Part shown: piece by piece, positions 54,496 through 63,444 of the stretch
Layout of the letters: every line of letters starts with the position of its first letter
Numbering within the stretch: the stretch's first letter is position 1
From: Gemmatimonadaceae bacterium
GTDB lineage: Bacteria; Gemmatimonadota; Gemmatimonadetes; Gemmatimonadales; Gemmatimonadaceae
Assembly (NCBI GenBank): GCA_036273715.1
Contig: DASUHB010000062.1
Location: 92,206-156,205, forward strand
Direction of reading: 5' to 3'
DNA length: 64,000 bases
Made by a program: the position numbers and the translations under genes
Notes under the pieces: model-generated
The model's input: the letters and a program-made list of their open reading frames with translations, nothing else
What the model was told of the DNA's origin: nothing
Databases searched by the model: none

Positions 54496-54516
54496 GATCC
54501 CGACCCCGGCGGGCCG

Positions 54517-55938
54517 TCAGGCCGCGGGCGAGATGTTCTGGTTGGTCCGCAGCAGGTTCATCGGGTCGTATTTCCGCTTGAGCGCCGCCAGCCGCGCGTA
54601 GTGCGATCCGTACGCGGCCTTCACCCGATCGCCCTCGTCGCCCGACATGAAGTTCACGTACGCGTTGCCGGTCGCATACGGCGCGAGATCGGCGTACAGC
54701 CGGCGGGCCCAGCCGATGCAGCGCTCGTCCTGCGCCGGATCGGTCCATCGCGCGTGCACGTTCACGATCCAGTCGGCATTGCGCCCGCTGTACGCCGTCG
54801 CGTCTTCGGGCGTCGCGCGGACGGCGCCGCCTAACTGCGCCAGGAACACCTCGCACTGCTCGCCGGGCAGCCGGCGCACGGCGTCGATCGCCAGGTCGAG
54901 CGCCTCGTCGCTCATCGGTGCGAGGTCGTGGGTCTTCCAGTAGTTGCGGGCGCCCGGCGTGAGCAACGGGTCGAACGCGGCCTGGAAGCCGGTGTAGGGG
55001 TGCGGCGACACGACGTCGGCGATCGGCTTCCCGATGGCCCGGAGCGGTGCGATCGCGCGCTCGGCCGCCTGCATGTCGCCCGAGTACAGGACCGCGATCA
55101 CGACGACGTCCGTCCCGTGCACGTCGGCCGGCAGGAAGGGCAGCGGGGGCGCTTTGCGCATGACCACCCACGCCGACAGTTCGTTAGGCGCGGCGAGGCA
55201 CACCTCGCGATACCGCCGGAGCAGCCGGCCGGCGTCCGCGAACGGGTGGACGAGGAGGCCGGCCATCACCTCGGGACCGACGGGCTGCAGCCCCAGCTCG
55301 AACGCCGTGACGATGCCGAAGTTGCCGCCGCCGCCGCGGAGCCCCCAGAAGAGGTCGGCGTTCTCGCGCTCGCTGGCGTGCACGAAGTCGCCGTTCACCG
55401 TGACGACGTCGGCCGAGCGCAGGTTGTCCACCGTGAGGCCGTAGGTGCGGGAGAGCCAGCCGAAGCCGCCGCCCAACGTCAACCCCGCGATGCCGGTCGT
55501 CGAGTTGATGCCCACCGGCGTCGCCAGGCCGAACGCCTGCGTGTCATGATCGAATTCGCCTAACGTCACGCCCGGCTCGACCACCGCCACGCGGCGCGTT
55601 GGATCCACCCGGATCGACTTCATGCCCGAGAGGTCGACCACGAGCCCGCCGTCGGAGAGCGCGCTGCCGGCGATGTTGTGGCCGCCGCCGCGCACCGCGA
55701 TGTCGAGGCCCACCTCGCGCGCGAAGCGCACCGCGTGTCCGACGTCGGCGGCGCCCGCGCAGCGCGCGATCACCGCCGGACGCTTGTCGATCATGGCATT
55801 CCAGATCGTGCGCGCCTGGTCGTACCCGGGCGTATCCGGCGTGAGGACGGAGCCGCGCAGCGTCGATGCAAATGCGCGCAGCGCGCCCGCATCGAGCGCC
55901 GCCGAGCCCGGCACTGTGGAAGTGAGAGTGCTGCTCAT
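54517..55938 (-). CDS. FAD-linked oxidase (berberine-bridge-enzyme-like)
   Basis: 473 residues. The PP-loop-type FAD domain shows DIAVRGGGHNIAGSALSDGG (His flavinylation site), GVNSTTGIAG-like sequence (PVGINSTTGIAGLTLGGGFG) and NLRSADVVTVNGDF. The C-terminal berberine/berberine-like motif (AYVNFMSGDEGDRVKAAYGS) is present. Such enzymes oxidise alcohols, sugars or aromatic alkaloids; substrate unknown. Confidence 0.92.
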   Translation of the reverse strand: MSSTLTSTVPGSAALDAGALRAFASTLRGSVLTPDTPGYDQARTIWNAMIDKRPAVIARCAGAADVGHAVRFAREVGLDIAVRGGGHNIAGSALSDGGLVVDLSGMKSIRVDPTRRVAVVEPGVTLGEFDHDTQAFGLATPVGINSTTGIAGLTLGGGFGWLSRTYGLTVDNLRSADVVTVNGDFVHASERENADLFWGLRGGGGNFGIVTAFELGLQPVGPEVMAGLLVHPFADAGRLLRRYREVCLAAPNELSAWVVMRKAPPLPFLPADVHGTDVVVIAVLYSGDMQAAERAIAPLRAIGKPIADVVSPHPYTGFQAAFDPLLTPGARNYWKTHDLAPMSDEALDLAIDAVRRLPGEQCEVFLAQLGGAVRATPEDATAYSGRNADWIVNVHARWTDPAQDERCIGWARRLYADLAPYATGNAYVNFMSGDEGDRVKAAYGSHYARLAALKRKYDPMNLLRTNQNISPAA

Positions 55939-56094
55939 ACCAATCTCCGCGAGAGGGACATACTCCTATAACGGACTATCGCAGCGGAATCGCTCATCCC
56001 GACATCTGTAGTCGTGGCCGGTCCAATCGCCCGCGGCCGGCGCGCCGGCGCGCCGGCGTCCGGTGTCGCGCGAGCTGCGGCCGGCCGTGTTGCG

Positions 56095-57264
56095 TTAGGC
56101 TTTGGCCTCGAGGCGCTCGAGGCGCCGGTAGTATCCCCATTGCAGCAGACGCCGGAATGTGACCACCGGCGCGCCGCCGACGATGAAGCGGCCGTTGACG
56201 ATGGCCGCGCGCCGCCGTCCCAGCGAAATGCCGTACGAGAAATCCCGATGCAGGCGATGCGGCTTGGGCTCGCGGCGCGGATCGGGATCCATCAACCGTG
56301 CCAGCGCCGCACCCTGCCAGATGGCTTCGATGGCGCGCATCGTCGTCGGCCACTCGCGTCCCCCTTCCACCACGCGGACGCAGTCGCCAATGGCGCGAAT
56401 GGCCGGATCGCCGTCCACCTCGAGCCGGGCGTTCACGACGAGATGGCCATCGCCAGTGACCGGCAAGCCGAGTGTCGAGACCACGGGATGCGGGCGCACG
56501 CCGCCGGCCCACACGACCACGTCGCACGGCACGGAGGTCCCGCCCTCGAGCAGCACGTGATCGCGCGAGAGCCCGGTGGCCCGTCTGCCTAACAACAGCT
56601 CGACGCCTCCCGATGACAACGCGGTTGCCGCGCGCTGCGACACCGCGCGCGAGAACGTCGGGAGGAGGCGTGACGTGTCGCTCACCAGCGCTGTCGCGAC
56701 GCGCGATCCATCCACGCGGCCGGACGCGAGCTCGGCGCTCCACTCGACGCCGGTGATGCCCCCGCCGATCACCACGACGCGCAGCACGCTCGCGCCGGAC
56801 ACGCGCAGCACGTGGAGCCGTCGTCGCAAGGCGGATGCATCGTCGACGAACTTGGCCGGAATCACGGCGGGCGATCGCTTGAACGCGTCGGGCAAGTTAG
56901 GCACGCTGCCGATGGCGATCACCACCCGGTCGTACGGCACCGAACGGCCATCGGCCAGACCGATCAGACGCCGCTCGCGGTCCAGCGTCGAGACGGCACC
57001 CTGGATCCACTCGGCACCGATCGCGCGGCAGAAGGCTGCCGCATCGAACTGCAACGCTTCCGCGCCGCGCACCCCGCCCGTCACCTCGTGCGCCAGCGGA
57101 ACGTACGAGTGGATGGGGCGCGGATCGATCACCGTCATTGTGCCGGCGGCGAAGCGCCCGCGCCGGCGCACGGTGCGATACAAGTACTCGAGTCCGGCGA
57201 ACGAGCAACCGGCGAGGACGGTACGTGTCGCCGCGGCGGTGTGCTCCGCCACTGGGGTGGTCAT
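56095..57264 (-). CDS. NDH-2-like FAD/NAD(P) oxidoreductase
   Basis: 389 residues. Two Rossmann units: TVLAGCSFAGLEYLYRTV (FAD) and LRVVVIGGGITGVEWSAEL (NADH), with TGDGHLVVNARLEV and the C-terminal AIRAIGDCVRV signature. It resembles type II NADH dehydrogenases. The stop TAA is in a GCCTAAC heptamer. It diverges from the CobA-HemD gene. Confidence 0.87.
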   Translation of the reverse strand: MTTPVAEHTAAATRTVLAGCSFAGLEYLYRTVRRRGRFAAGTMTVIDPRPIHSYVPLAHEVTGGVRGAEALQFDAAAFCRAIGAEWIQGAVSTLDRERRLIGLADGRSVPYDRVVIAIGSVPNLPDAFKRSPAVIPAKFVDDASALRRRLHVLRVSGASVLRVVVIGGGITGVEWSAELASGRVDGSRVATALVSDTSRLLPTFSRAVSQRAATALSSGGVELLLGRRATGLSRDHVLLEGGTSVPCDVVVWAGGVRPHPVVSTLGLPVTGDGHLVVNARLEVDGDPAIRAIGDCVRVVEGGREWPTTMRAIEAIWQGAALARLMDPDPRREPKPHRLHRDFSYGISLGRRRAAIVNGRFIVGGAPVVTFRRLLQWGYYRRLERLEAKA

Positions 57265-57358
57265 GTCCCATGATCATACGCGCCGGCAGACTGCGATGCA
57301 CCTAGGCGCACGGACCGTCGCGTTGAGTTTGCGTGCCGCACCGGGCATTTTCCGAGTG

Positions 57359-58912
57359 ATGACCGTGCCACCCCCGTCGACCGATTCTGCCCGTCCAGCA
57401 TCCGGATTCGTGTCGCTCGTGGGCGCGGGACCGGGCGATCCGGGACTCGTTACAGTTCGCGCGCGCGCGCTGCTCGCGCAGGCGGATGCCGTCGTGTACG
57501 ACGCGTTGGTCAATCCGCAGATCGTGCAAGACGGTGCTGTGCGACCCGGCGCAGAGCTGCACGATGTCGGCAAGCGCGGTGGTGCGCCTTCCGCGCGGCA
57601 GGATGCGATCAACGCGCTGCTCGTGCGCCTGGCGCGAGAAGGCAAGCGGGTGGTGCGACTCAAGGGTGGCGATCCGTTCGTGTTTGGGCGTGGCAGCGAA
57701 GAGGCGCAAGCGCTCGCGCGAGCCGGCGTGTCGTTCGAGATCGTCCCTGGTGTGACTGCCGGTGTCGCCGCTCCTGCGTACGCGGGCATTCCGGTGACGC
57801 ATCGGGGCGTCGCATCGGCGGTGACGTTCGTGACCGGCCACGAGGATCCGACGAAGGGCGACAGCGATGTCGACTGGGCGTCGCTCGCGCGCGCCGGCGG
57901 CACGCTCGTGCTCTACATGGGTGTGAAGCGGTTGCCGGAGATCGTCGCCGCGCTGACCGCTGGTGGACTGCCCGCCGACACGCCGGCGGCGGTCGTCGAA
58001 TGGGGCACGTGGCCCAAGCAGCGGACGGTCGAGAGCACCGTGGCGGGCATCGCCCAAGCCGCAGGTGCGGCGGGAATTGCGGCGCCATCCATCACCATCG
58101 TGGGCCAGGTGGCGCGGCTGCGCGGCGAGATCGCGTGGTTCGACCGGCGCCCACTGCACGGTCGGCGGATCATCGTGACGCGCGCCCGCGCGCAGGCGTC
58201 GGAGCTCGCCGCGCGCCTTACGGAGTTAGGCGCTGAGGTGATCGAAGCGCCGGCCATCGTGATCGTGCCCGCCGACCCCGCGCCATTGCGCGACGCGCTC
58301 GTGCGGCTCGATGGCTACCAGTGGGTGCTGTTCACGTCGCAGAACGCGGTGGAGATCGCGTGGGCGGCGCTCCGTGATATCGGCGGGGATGCGCGGCGGT
58401 TTGCGGGCGTGCGCGTGGGAGCCGTTGGGCAGGCGACCGCCCGAGCGTTGCTCGAGCACGGCCTTGCCGCCGATGTGATTCCGGTGCGGGCCACGGCAGA
58501 AGGACTTGGCGACGCGCTTCGAGAGCGCGCCGATGTGGGAGGCGCGCGCGTCTTGTTCATCAAAGCCGAGGGCGCGGGCGATGCGCTCGCGGGGTCGCTG
58601 CGCGAGATGCGCGCGGCGGTCGACGAGGTTGTCGCCTATCGAACGGTAGCCGACACGGGCGGCGCGAGCGCGGCGCGCGATGCGGTTGCCGTGAGGGGCG
58701 TGGACGCGATCACGTTCACCTCGGCGTCCACCGTTCGTTTTTTCTTGGAGGCGCTTGGCGGAGACGCGGGCGCGGTGGACGGTGCGCGGATCATCACGAT
58801 GGGGCCGGTGACCAGTAGTGCAGCTCGCATGCACGGGTTAGAGGTCCACGCCGAGGCGGCCGCGGCGACTATCGAGGCGCTCGTGGGCGCAGTTGTCGCC
58901 GAGCTGCGGTGA
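57359..58912 (+). CDS. Fused uroporphyrinogen-III C-methyltransferase and synthase (CobA-HemD)
   Basis: 517 residues. Residues 15-260 are CobA/SUMT (FVSLVGAGPGDPGLVTVRA, VVRLKGGDPFVFGRGSEEA, FVTGHEDP), which methylates uroporphyrinogen III. Residues 265-515 are HemD (GRRIIVTRARAQASELAARL, VLFTSQNAVEIAW, ITFTSASTVRFFLEAL), which closes the ring. The fusion is known in other bacteria and feeds haem, sirohaem and cobalamin. ATG 57359 is used; an ATG at 57296 is also open. Confidence 0.93.
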   Translation: MTVPPPSTDSARPASGFVSLVGAGPGDPGLVTVRARALLAQADAVVYDALVNPQIVQDGAVRPGAELHDVGKRGGAPSARQDAINALLVRLAREGKRVVRLKGGDPFVFGRGSEEAQALARAGVSFEIVPGVTAGVAAPAYAGIPVTHRGVASAVTFVTGHEDPTKGDSDVDWASLARAGGTLVLYMGVKRLPEIVAALTAGGLPADTPAAVVEWGTWPKQRTVESTVAGIAQAAGAAGIAAPSITIVGQVARLRGEIAWFDRRPLHGRRIIVTRARAQASELAARLTELGAEVIEAPAIVIVPADPAPLRDALVRLDGYQWVLFTSQNAVEIAWAALRDIGGDARRFAGVRVGAVGQATARALLEHGLAADVIPVRATAEGLGDALRERADVGGARVLFIKAEGAGDALAGSLREMRAAVDEVVAYRTVADTGGASAARDAVAVRGVDAITFTSASTVRFFLEALGGDAGAVDGARIITMGPVTSSAARMHGLEVHAEAAAATIEALVGAVVAELR

Positions 58913-58954
58913 ACGAAGCGCCGATAAGGTCGCGAACCACGCCGATCGCACGCT

Positions 58955-59240
58955 CTTCAGCGTTCCAGCCAGTGGTCGGGCGACGTCGTCAGAGTTTTCG
59001 ATATCGACCCCTCCCTCGCCGACGAGCACGGTGCGCACGGGCTTCCACGCCGCGGCGCCTCGAGTGCGGTGTACCGCAGCCCGGCGCGGAGCACGAAGTC
59101 GTCCTCCACGTTGCGCTCGCGCCAGTACTGGAGGTCGAGGCCGGTGACGGATGCGCCGTTGAGGAGGTGCGCACCGACGGCCGATTCGGTTAGGCGCCAG
59201 CCGTATTCGGGATCGGCGTCGTCGGGGCGGTGCGATTCAA
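58955..59240 (-). pseudogene. Fragment of a DUF4143-type AAA ATPase
   Basis: The minus strand shows DPEYGWRLTESAVGAHLLNG, VTGLDLQYWRERNVEDDFVL, then in another frame RTVLVGEGGVDIENSDDVAR. These match the C-terminal part of DUF4143 ATPases (VESAVGAHLL, YWRERN-DFV, VGEGGI). The P-loop half is missing and a frameshift separates the pieces. Confidence 0.72.
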
Positions 59241-59476
59241 TGGGGGGGACGACTTTGATCTTCTTGAATGTGGTCCCTTTATTAGTACTAGTCCTCTTAT
59301 TGCAGGGGCATCGAAGACAAGCCGCAGTTGACCGCGCGACGACGAAATCACGAGAGTGAGACGGTTGGGTTCTTTGCTATCCGGCGCGTCGCTGATCGCG
59401 GATCCCGGTCTCCTACAAAATCTCTAAGCGGCACCGAGCACTGTGAACCCAGTCTTGACGTTCGTACATAACGACT
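59241..59476. other. Intergenic DNA
   Basis: No gene, repeat or motif supported; the GC content is lower than in the rest of the window. Confidence 0.5.
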
Positions 59477-59779
59477 GTGCTGATACACCATCAGTCTATC
59501 GTCGTTCAGAATGGCCACGAGGGCCTGCACGCTTTGCCGTTCGATCTCGTCGTTTTTGTCGTCATCTTCATCTGTGTCGTTGGGCTGACTCTGGCTGCAG
59601 CACTATGTAGGGTGCGACCAGCTGGGAAGGATCAGTGGTGGAAGGAGTTACCAATCCCGCTTGTTAAGGGCAAGGACGACTACACCGCGACAGGTTGGTC
59701 GCTTGTCCTCGCAAAGCGCGCGCTCGTGGTTTTAGGCGTGGTTTGGGCGCTCGTTTCTTTTCTGCACCACCCCATCTAG
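59477..59779 (+). CDS. Small two-helix membrane protein
   Basis: 100 residues with two hydrophobic helices (LVVFVVIFICVVGLTLAAAL, ALVVLGVVWALVSFLHH) and an amphipathic centre. Start GTG without a clear ribosome-binding sequence. Function unknown. It lies in lower-GC DNA. Confidence 0.45.
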   Translation: MLIHHQSIVVQNGHEGLHALPFDLVVFVVIFICVVGLTLAAALCRVRPAGKDQWWKELPIPLVKGKDDYTATGWSLVLAKRALVVLGVVWALVSFLHHPI

Positions 59780-59819
59780 GAAAGCTCTGCACAGGGTGAA
59801 TAAGACGAGAATTCCGTAC

Positions 59820-61110
59820 TTACGGGCATGTCGTTAGGCGCTCAGGGCGGCGATCGAGTCTCGGCATCGACACCCTCGCCGATGTGGCGGAGCACGCGAA
59901 GCTCACGCGCAGCACGGTCGCAATGCGTAACGTGTCGCTGGCCAACGTCCCGTTTGGGTTGTACGTGCGCGCAATTCTCGCGTACGGATTGTTCGCGACC
60001 ACGAGATGCCCAACGGCGTCGTACCCGTACGTCGCCTCTTCGCTTCCGCTCGCAATGACTCGGCGATTGAGCGCGTCGTACACGTTGGTCGTCGGCCGCC
60101 GACCACCGTCGGTCAGGTTACCAGCGGCGTCGTACGTCCAGGTGATCGGCTGAAAGCCAATCAGCGTCTCGGTGACCTTCCGACTGGCGCGATCGTACGC
60201 AAATGCGGTCTTTTCAACGCCAATGCTGTTCGGGTCTGGCGTACTCCACTTCCACAAGTTGTCGACGTTCCCTCCTCGGTCGACGTGTTGCCGCACGTGC
60301 AGCACTTGCGCGCCGGCGCTGTCGATGCTGAGCGTATCCCGATCCAACAGCGAGCAGGTGCCGAGTGAGCGCGAGCCGGCTGTCGAGTCGTTAGGCGTTG
60401 TGTCGGAGACCACCCGACCGACGTCGTCCCGCGCGTGCGCGGTGACTATGCCCAACGGCGAAATCGTGCGCACGAGATTCCCGAGCTGGCTGTCGTACAC
60501 GAGAGAGTCTTTGGCCCCGCTCGGATACTGGACGCTCCTGAGCAGCGCGGTCGCGGTACCCGTCGTGTAGTACGCGAACGCGACTTGGTGTCCGGCGCCG
60601 TCCTTTTCGGTCAGCGTATTGCCGTCCGTGGCGTCGTAGGTCGCGGTACTGGAGTCGCCTTCCGGGTTGATCGTTCGCGTCATGAAATCCCAGGCGGGTC
60701 CCAGGTATACGAGGTCGTCGCATACCTAAGCGGACTCGGATCGAACGTCGTCGAGTCCGTGACCGCCTTGACGTGGCCAAGGCTGTCGTATGCCGCGGCG
60801 ACAATCTGCCCGTTTGCGTGCTCTATGCGCGTGGCCAGGCCTGGGAACGTCGAATTCCCGAACGCGATGAGCGTTTCGTTCCCCAGGGCGTCGCGAGTGC
60901 GGTTGGGCGCGCCTAACGCCGTGAGCCAGAACTCCGTCGTGTCCCCCACATCCGTGCGCGGCCCGTCGACCTTGGTGTTCGCCGCCCCGAGCGCCACCGC
61001 CGCCGTGCCTTGGAGACCACGCGTCTCCACCGGGGTGAAGCTCGTCACGGCGTTGCTGCCGGCCGCGAGCGGGATGGTGGCCTGCACCAACGGGCTCGCC
61101 AGCGTCGTGG
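59820..61110 (-). pseudogene. RHS-repeat gene fragment, frameshifted
   Basis: RHS/YD repeats are clear: TRDALGNETLIAFGNSTFPG, AAYDSLGHVKAVTDSTTFDP, then TRTINPEGDSSTATYDATDG, LVYDSQLGNLVRTISPLGIV, WTYDAAGNLTDGGRRP, NVYDALNRRVIASGSEEATY. One base is missing at about 60690 (WDP-PGIS* against an expected WDPAWDFMTR). There is no start, no conserved C-terminal core and no toxin tip. Confidence 0.85.
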
Positions 61111-61132
61111 AGTAGGCGAAAGTCAGCGAGTC

Positions 61133-61260
61133 GCCGCGTGGTCGATCAGCTTGCTCACGCGCGCATCGTGCGACGCGCGCGCGATCATCTGCATCTGCCC
61201 AGCGTGATACGCGTCGTGCGTGGCCAGGCCTAACGCCTCCATTCCGATCGTCAGGTTGCA
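61133..61260 (-). pseudogene. Fragment of a DinB-family protein
   Basis: The minus strand encodes LTIGMEALGLATHDAYHAGQ followed by MQMIARASHD, which is the C-terminal metal-binding helix of DinB/DUF664 proteins (H-x-x-YHxGQ). It runs straight into the RHS fragment without its own start. Confidence 0.65.
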
Positions 61261-61324
61261 GCGTGGCCGTACGGTTCCGAGCAAGCGCCGGCTTGAGAGC
61301 GACACTGTGCCCACGGGCCGGACG

Positions 61325-61508
61325 CACAGCGCCTCGAGCTGCCATTCGGCTTCGTCACGTGGCAGCCGTGTCGGCGCTGCCCGTGCATCATCGCGAACCG
61401 TTCGACCGGATGTTGATCACGCAAACGATTGTGGAGGGGTTTGTGCTGGTCACTGCGGATCCGGTGATCAGACATTACGGTGCGCCATTGTTGTGGGTCG
61501 GTGAGTAA
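61325..61508 (+). pseudogene. C-terminal fragment of a VapC-like PIN-domain toxin
   Basis: AVSALPVHHREPFDRMLITQ and TIVEGFVLVTADPVIRHYGA match the last third of VapC toxins (LPxHHRDPFDRxLIAQA, xLVTxD). The N-terminal nuclease residues are absent. LELPFGFVT appears in another frame just before, so a frameshift is likely. No VapB antitoxin was found. Confidence 0.75.
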
Positions 61509-61677
61509 CGCGGGTCCGGACCACTGACTCGACCCACAGAGAGTTTCTTTGCTACCCCCCGCGTTGAACCTGACTACTCCGGGCGATTGGGACACGCGGG
61601 ATGAGGCGCAGCTGGCGATTTTCCGCTGCGTCGAGACCCGACACAATTGCCACGGCGGCACTCGACACTCGGCAACG

Positions 61678-62892
61678 TTAGTCCCGCACAGTTAGCCCTG
61701 GCGGCATGAGCTGATCGAGCGCGACGCCAGCGCGCACGAGGCACGCGCGCACATCGTGCGCTGGCACGACGTAGCCGTAGTGCTCCGCTGTCAGTCGCCG
61801 AAGCGTGTCCATTACCCCTTCGCGGCGACACATGTGCTCATACAGCGATAGTAACCAACGCCATCCTAATCGAGCCGAGGAGGGGCGCTGGGCATCGCGA
61901 CTCTGCAACAGGTAGCCTTCGACGAATCTAGCAGTCCGTGCCGAATCGACGTGCGCCGTCCAGCGGAGACCCAACGCGCCGCAAATGGCGAACGACAGCT
62001 CGAATGCATTCTCGCCAGCAAGTCGGCAGCCGCTAGCCCACCAAAGACCAGCCAAGGAGCGAGCGAGGGTCGCGTGGTTTGGCTGCACCCCGTTCGACAG
62101 GCCGTACGCCGACGGAGACTCGGAAAGACATGGCGTCCCCCACAGTGCGGGATACTCCGGAGTCCGCTCGACCGCCAAGGCGAGTATGCATGCGTTCACA
62201 TCGTACCGTAAGTCCGCGGCCAAGAACCTCATGATGTCAGTCAGCAACGACAATACACTCGTCTCCTGCGTCTCAGCGACGTTAGTCAAGCCGACGCCCA
62301 ACCTGAGTGCGACATTCGGATGAACGGAAACGGTAGCAGCGTAATCTCCACGATAGAGAGCGAGTTGTCGCAGCGCACCGTTCTCGTCAGTCGACGTCCC
62401 GATAAACGCGGCCGGCTCTACGTCCCCGGCGTAGCGTAGGACAGGTTGTGGCCAGCGTCCCAAGTTGAACCGTTCGTTGACCAGCGCCGGGAGCATAGCG
62501 GGGAAAATCGTTAACGGCGGCGAGTGGGCATCCGTGGACCGTGCTGGCCACGCAAGACAGATCTCGACTGACGCGCTATGCCAGTCCTCGCCCGGTAGCA
62601 GGTGACATAAGAGGATGCGCCCTCCACTGAATCTCACTGGCCCCAAGACCCGGCAACGACTTCCCTGCGCACGAACGAACGACAGGGGACTGGCCGATAG
62701 GTCGAAGCTCACCACCTTACCGCTCACGGCCGCGTCGTGCTCGAACGCGTACGTGGCGATCACTCTGTCGCTTGATCCTTCCGAGTTGCACGAGATATCG
62801 ATTTGTCTAACGCGAATCCCGTGCACTGGGTCTGCCCCCAGCGGCCTCGCGACGGCGTCAATCAATTTCGCAATGGGAGTTACCCAACTCAT
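61678..62892 (-). CDS. Hypothetical protein of 404 residues
   Basis: A complete frame, with AAGG 6 bases before its ATG. No signal peptide, membrane helix or known motif was seen; the protein is mixed alpha/beta with segments such as SCNSEGSSDRVIATYAFEHD, LGRWPQPVLRYAGDVEPAAF and RWLLSLYEHMCRREGVMDTL. It lies downstream of the RHS gene in the same direction, where RHS immunity genes usually occur, but 404 residues would be long for that role. No heptamer copies and lower GC suggest transfer. Confidence 0.7.
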   Translation of the reverse strand: MSWVTPIAKLIDAVARPLGADPVHGIRVRQIDISCNSEGSSDRVIATYAFEHDAAVSGKVVSFDLSASPLSFVRAQGSRCRVLGPVRFSGGRILLCHLLPGEDWHSASVEICLAWPARSTDAHSPPLTIFPAMLPALVNERFNLGRWPQPVLRYAGDVEPAAFIGTSTDENGALRQLALYRGDYAATVSVHPNVALRLGVGLTNVAETQETSVLSLLTDIMRFLAADLRYDVNACILALAVERTPEYPALWGTPCLSESPSAYGLSNGVQPNHATLARSLAGLWWASGCRLAGENAFELSFAICGALGLRWTAHVDSARTARFVEGYLLQSRDAQRPSSARLGWRWLLSLYEHMCRREGVMDTLRRLTAEHYGYVVPAHDVRACLVRAGVALDQLMPPGLTVRD

Positions 62893-63444
62893 CGGTTGCC
62901 TTAAGCCGTTGACGGATTGATTACGGCGATGGTTTGAAGTACTGGTTTACAGGTCACAGTCAGAATGGCTCTCTTGACGCGACAAGAATGTCGGTCTCTT
63001 TCGCGCACGTCGACCAGCCTTGCCTCCGGTCCGATGGCACTATACCGTCCGTGTTTTCGCAAACGTGCGAGGCAGACCAAGTTACGTGTTCGACCACACG
63101 ACGTGACCGCGCCGATCGTGTCATCAGCCCGGCGATCCTCGACGGACCTCGGGTGCCACCGGACCGGCCCACGCGGCCAGCCGACGCCAGTGCGACAACG
63201 AGGGCAATTGACTCTCTGTGACTCTAGACCGCTACCAGAGAGACGCGCGAATTACAAATTCAGATTCGGAATTCCTCGGATTCGTCGCACAAATCCTTGC
63301 TTGAAAGTCCTGCACCCGGCACGTTCGGGGCGGCCAGTAGTCCTGGTTGGCACTCAGGAGCATGACGACAAGGCTCGATCGCTGCCAGGATCTCTTGCGC
63401 GGGGAGGCCGTAACCAGCACGAGTGTTGAGCGTCCACCGCAAGA
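62893..63444. other. Gap downstream of the RHS gene
   Basis: 552 bases. A 62-residue minus frame (63260-63448) overlaps the RHS stop but starts with TTG and has no recognisable features; an immunity gene cannot be excluded. No repeat, tRNA or heptamer copy was seen. Confidence 0.5.

Larger units (their letters stand above)
1214..61234. repeat. Dispersed heptamer GTTAGGC/GCCTAAC, about 100 copies
   Basis: Hand count of exact copies on the plus strand: about 59 GTTAGGC and 42 GCCTAAC. Examples (first base, give or take 1-2): 1214, 1625, 2187, 3103, 4290, 6256, 8288, 8822, 8900, 11976, 14444, 17333, 19015, 19404, 19791, 21874, 22825, 31106, 33456, 37490, 38909, 42235, 46411, 48617, 52412, 53188, 54828, 56587, 58225, 60911, 61228. 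The average is 1.6 per kb. Copies lie in genes and gaps, often as CG-GTTAGGC-G. Gaps without copies are 1-1213, 22.8-24.7 kb apart from one copy, the cassette interiors, 48.7-51.2 kb and 61.3-64 kb. Confidence 0.9.
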
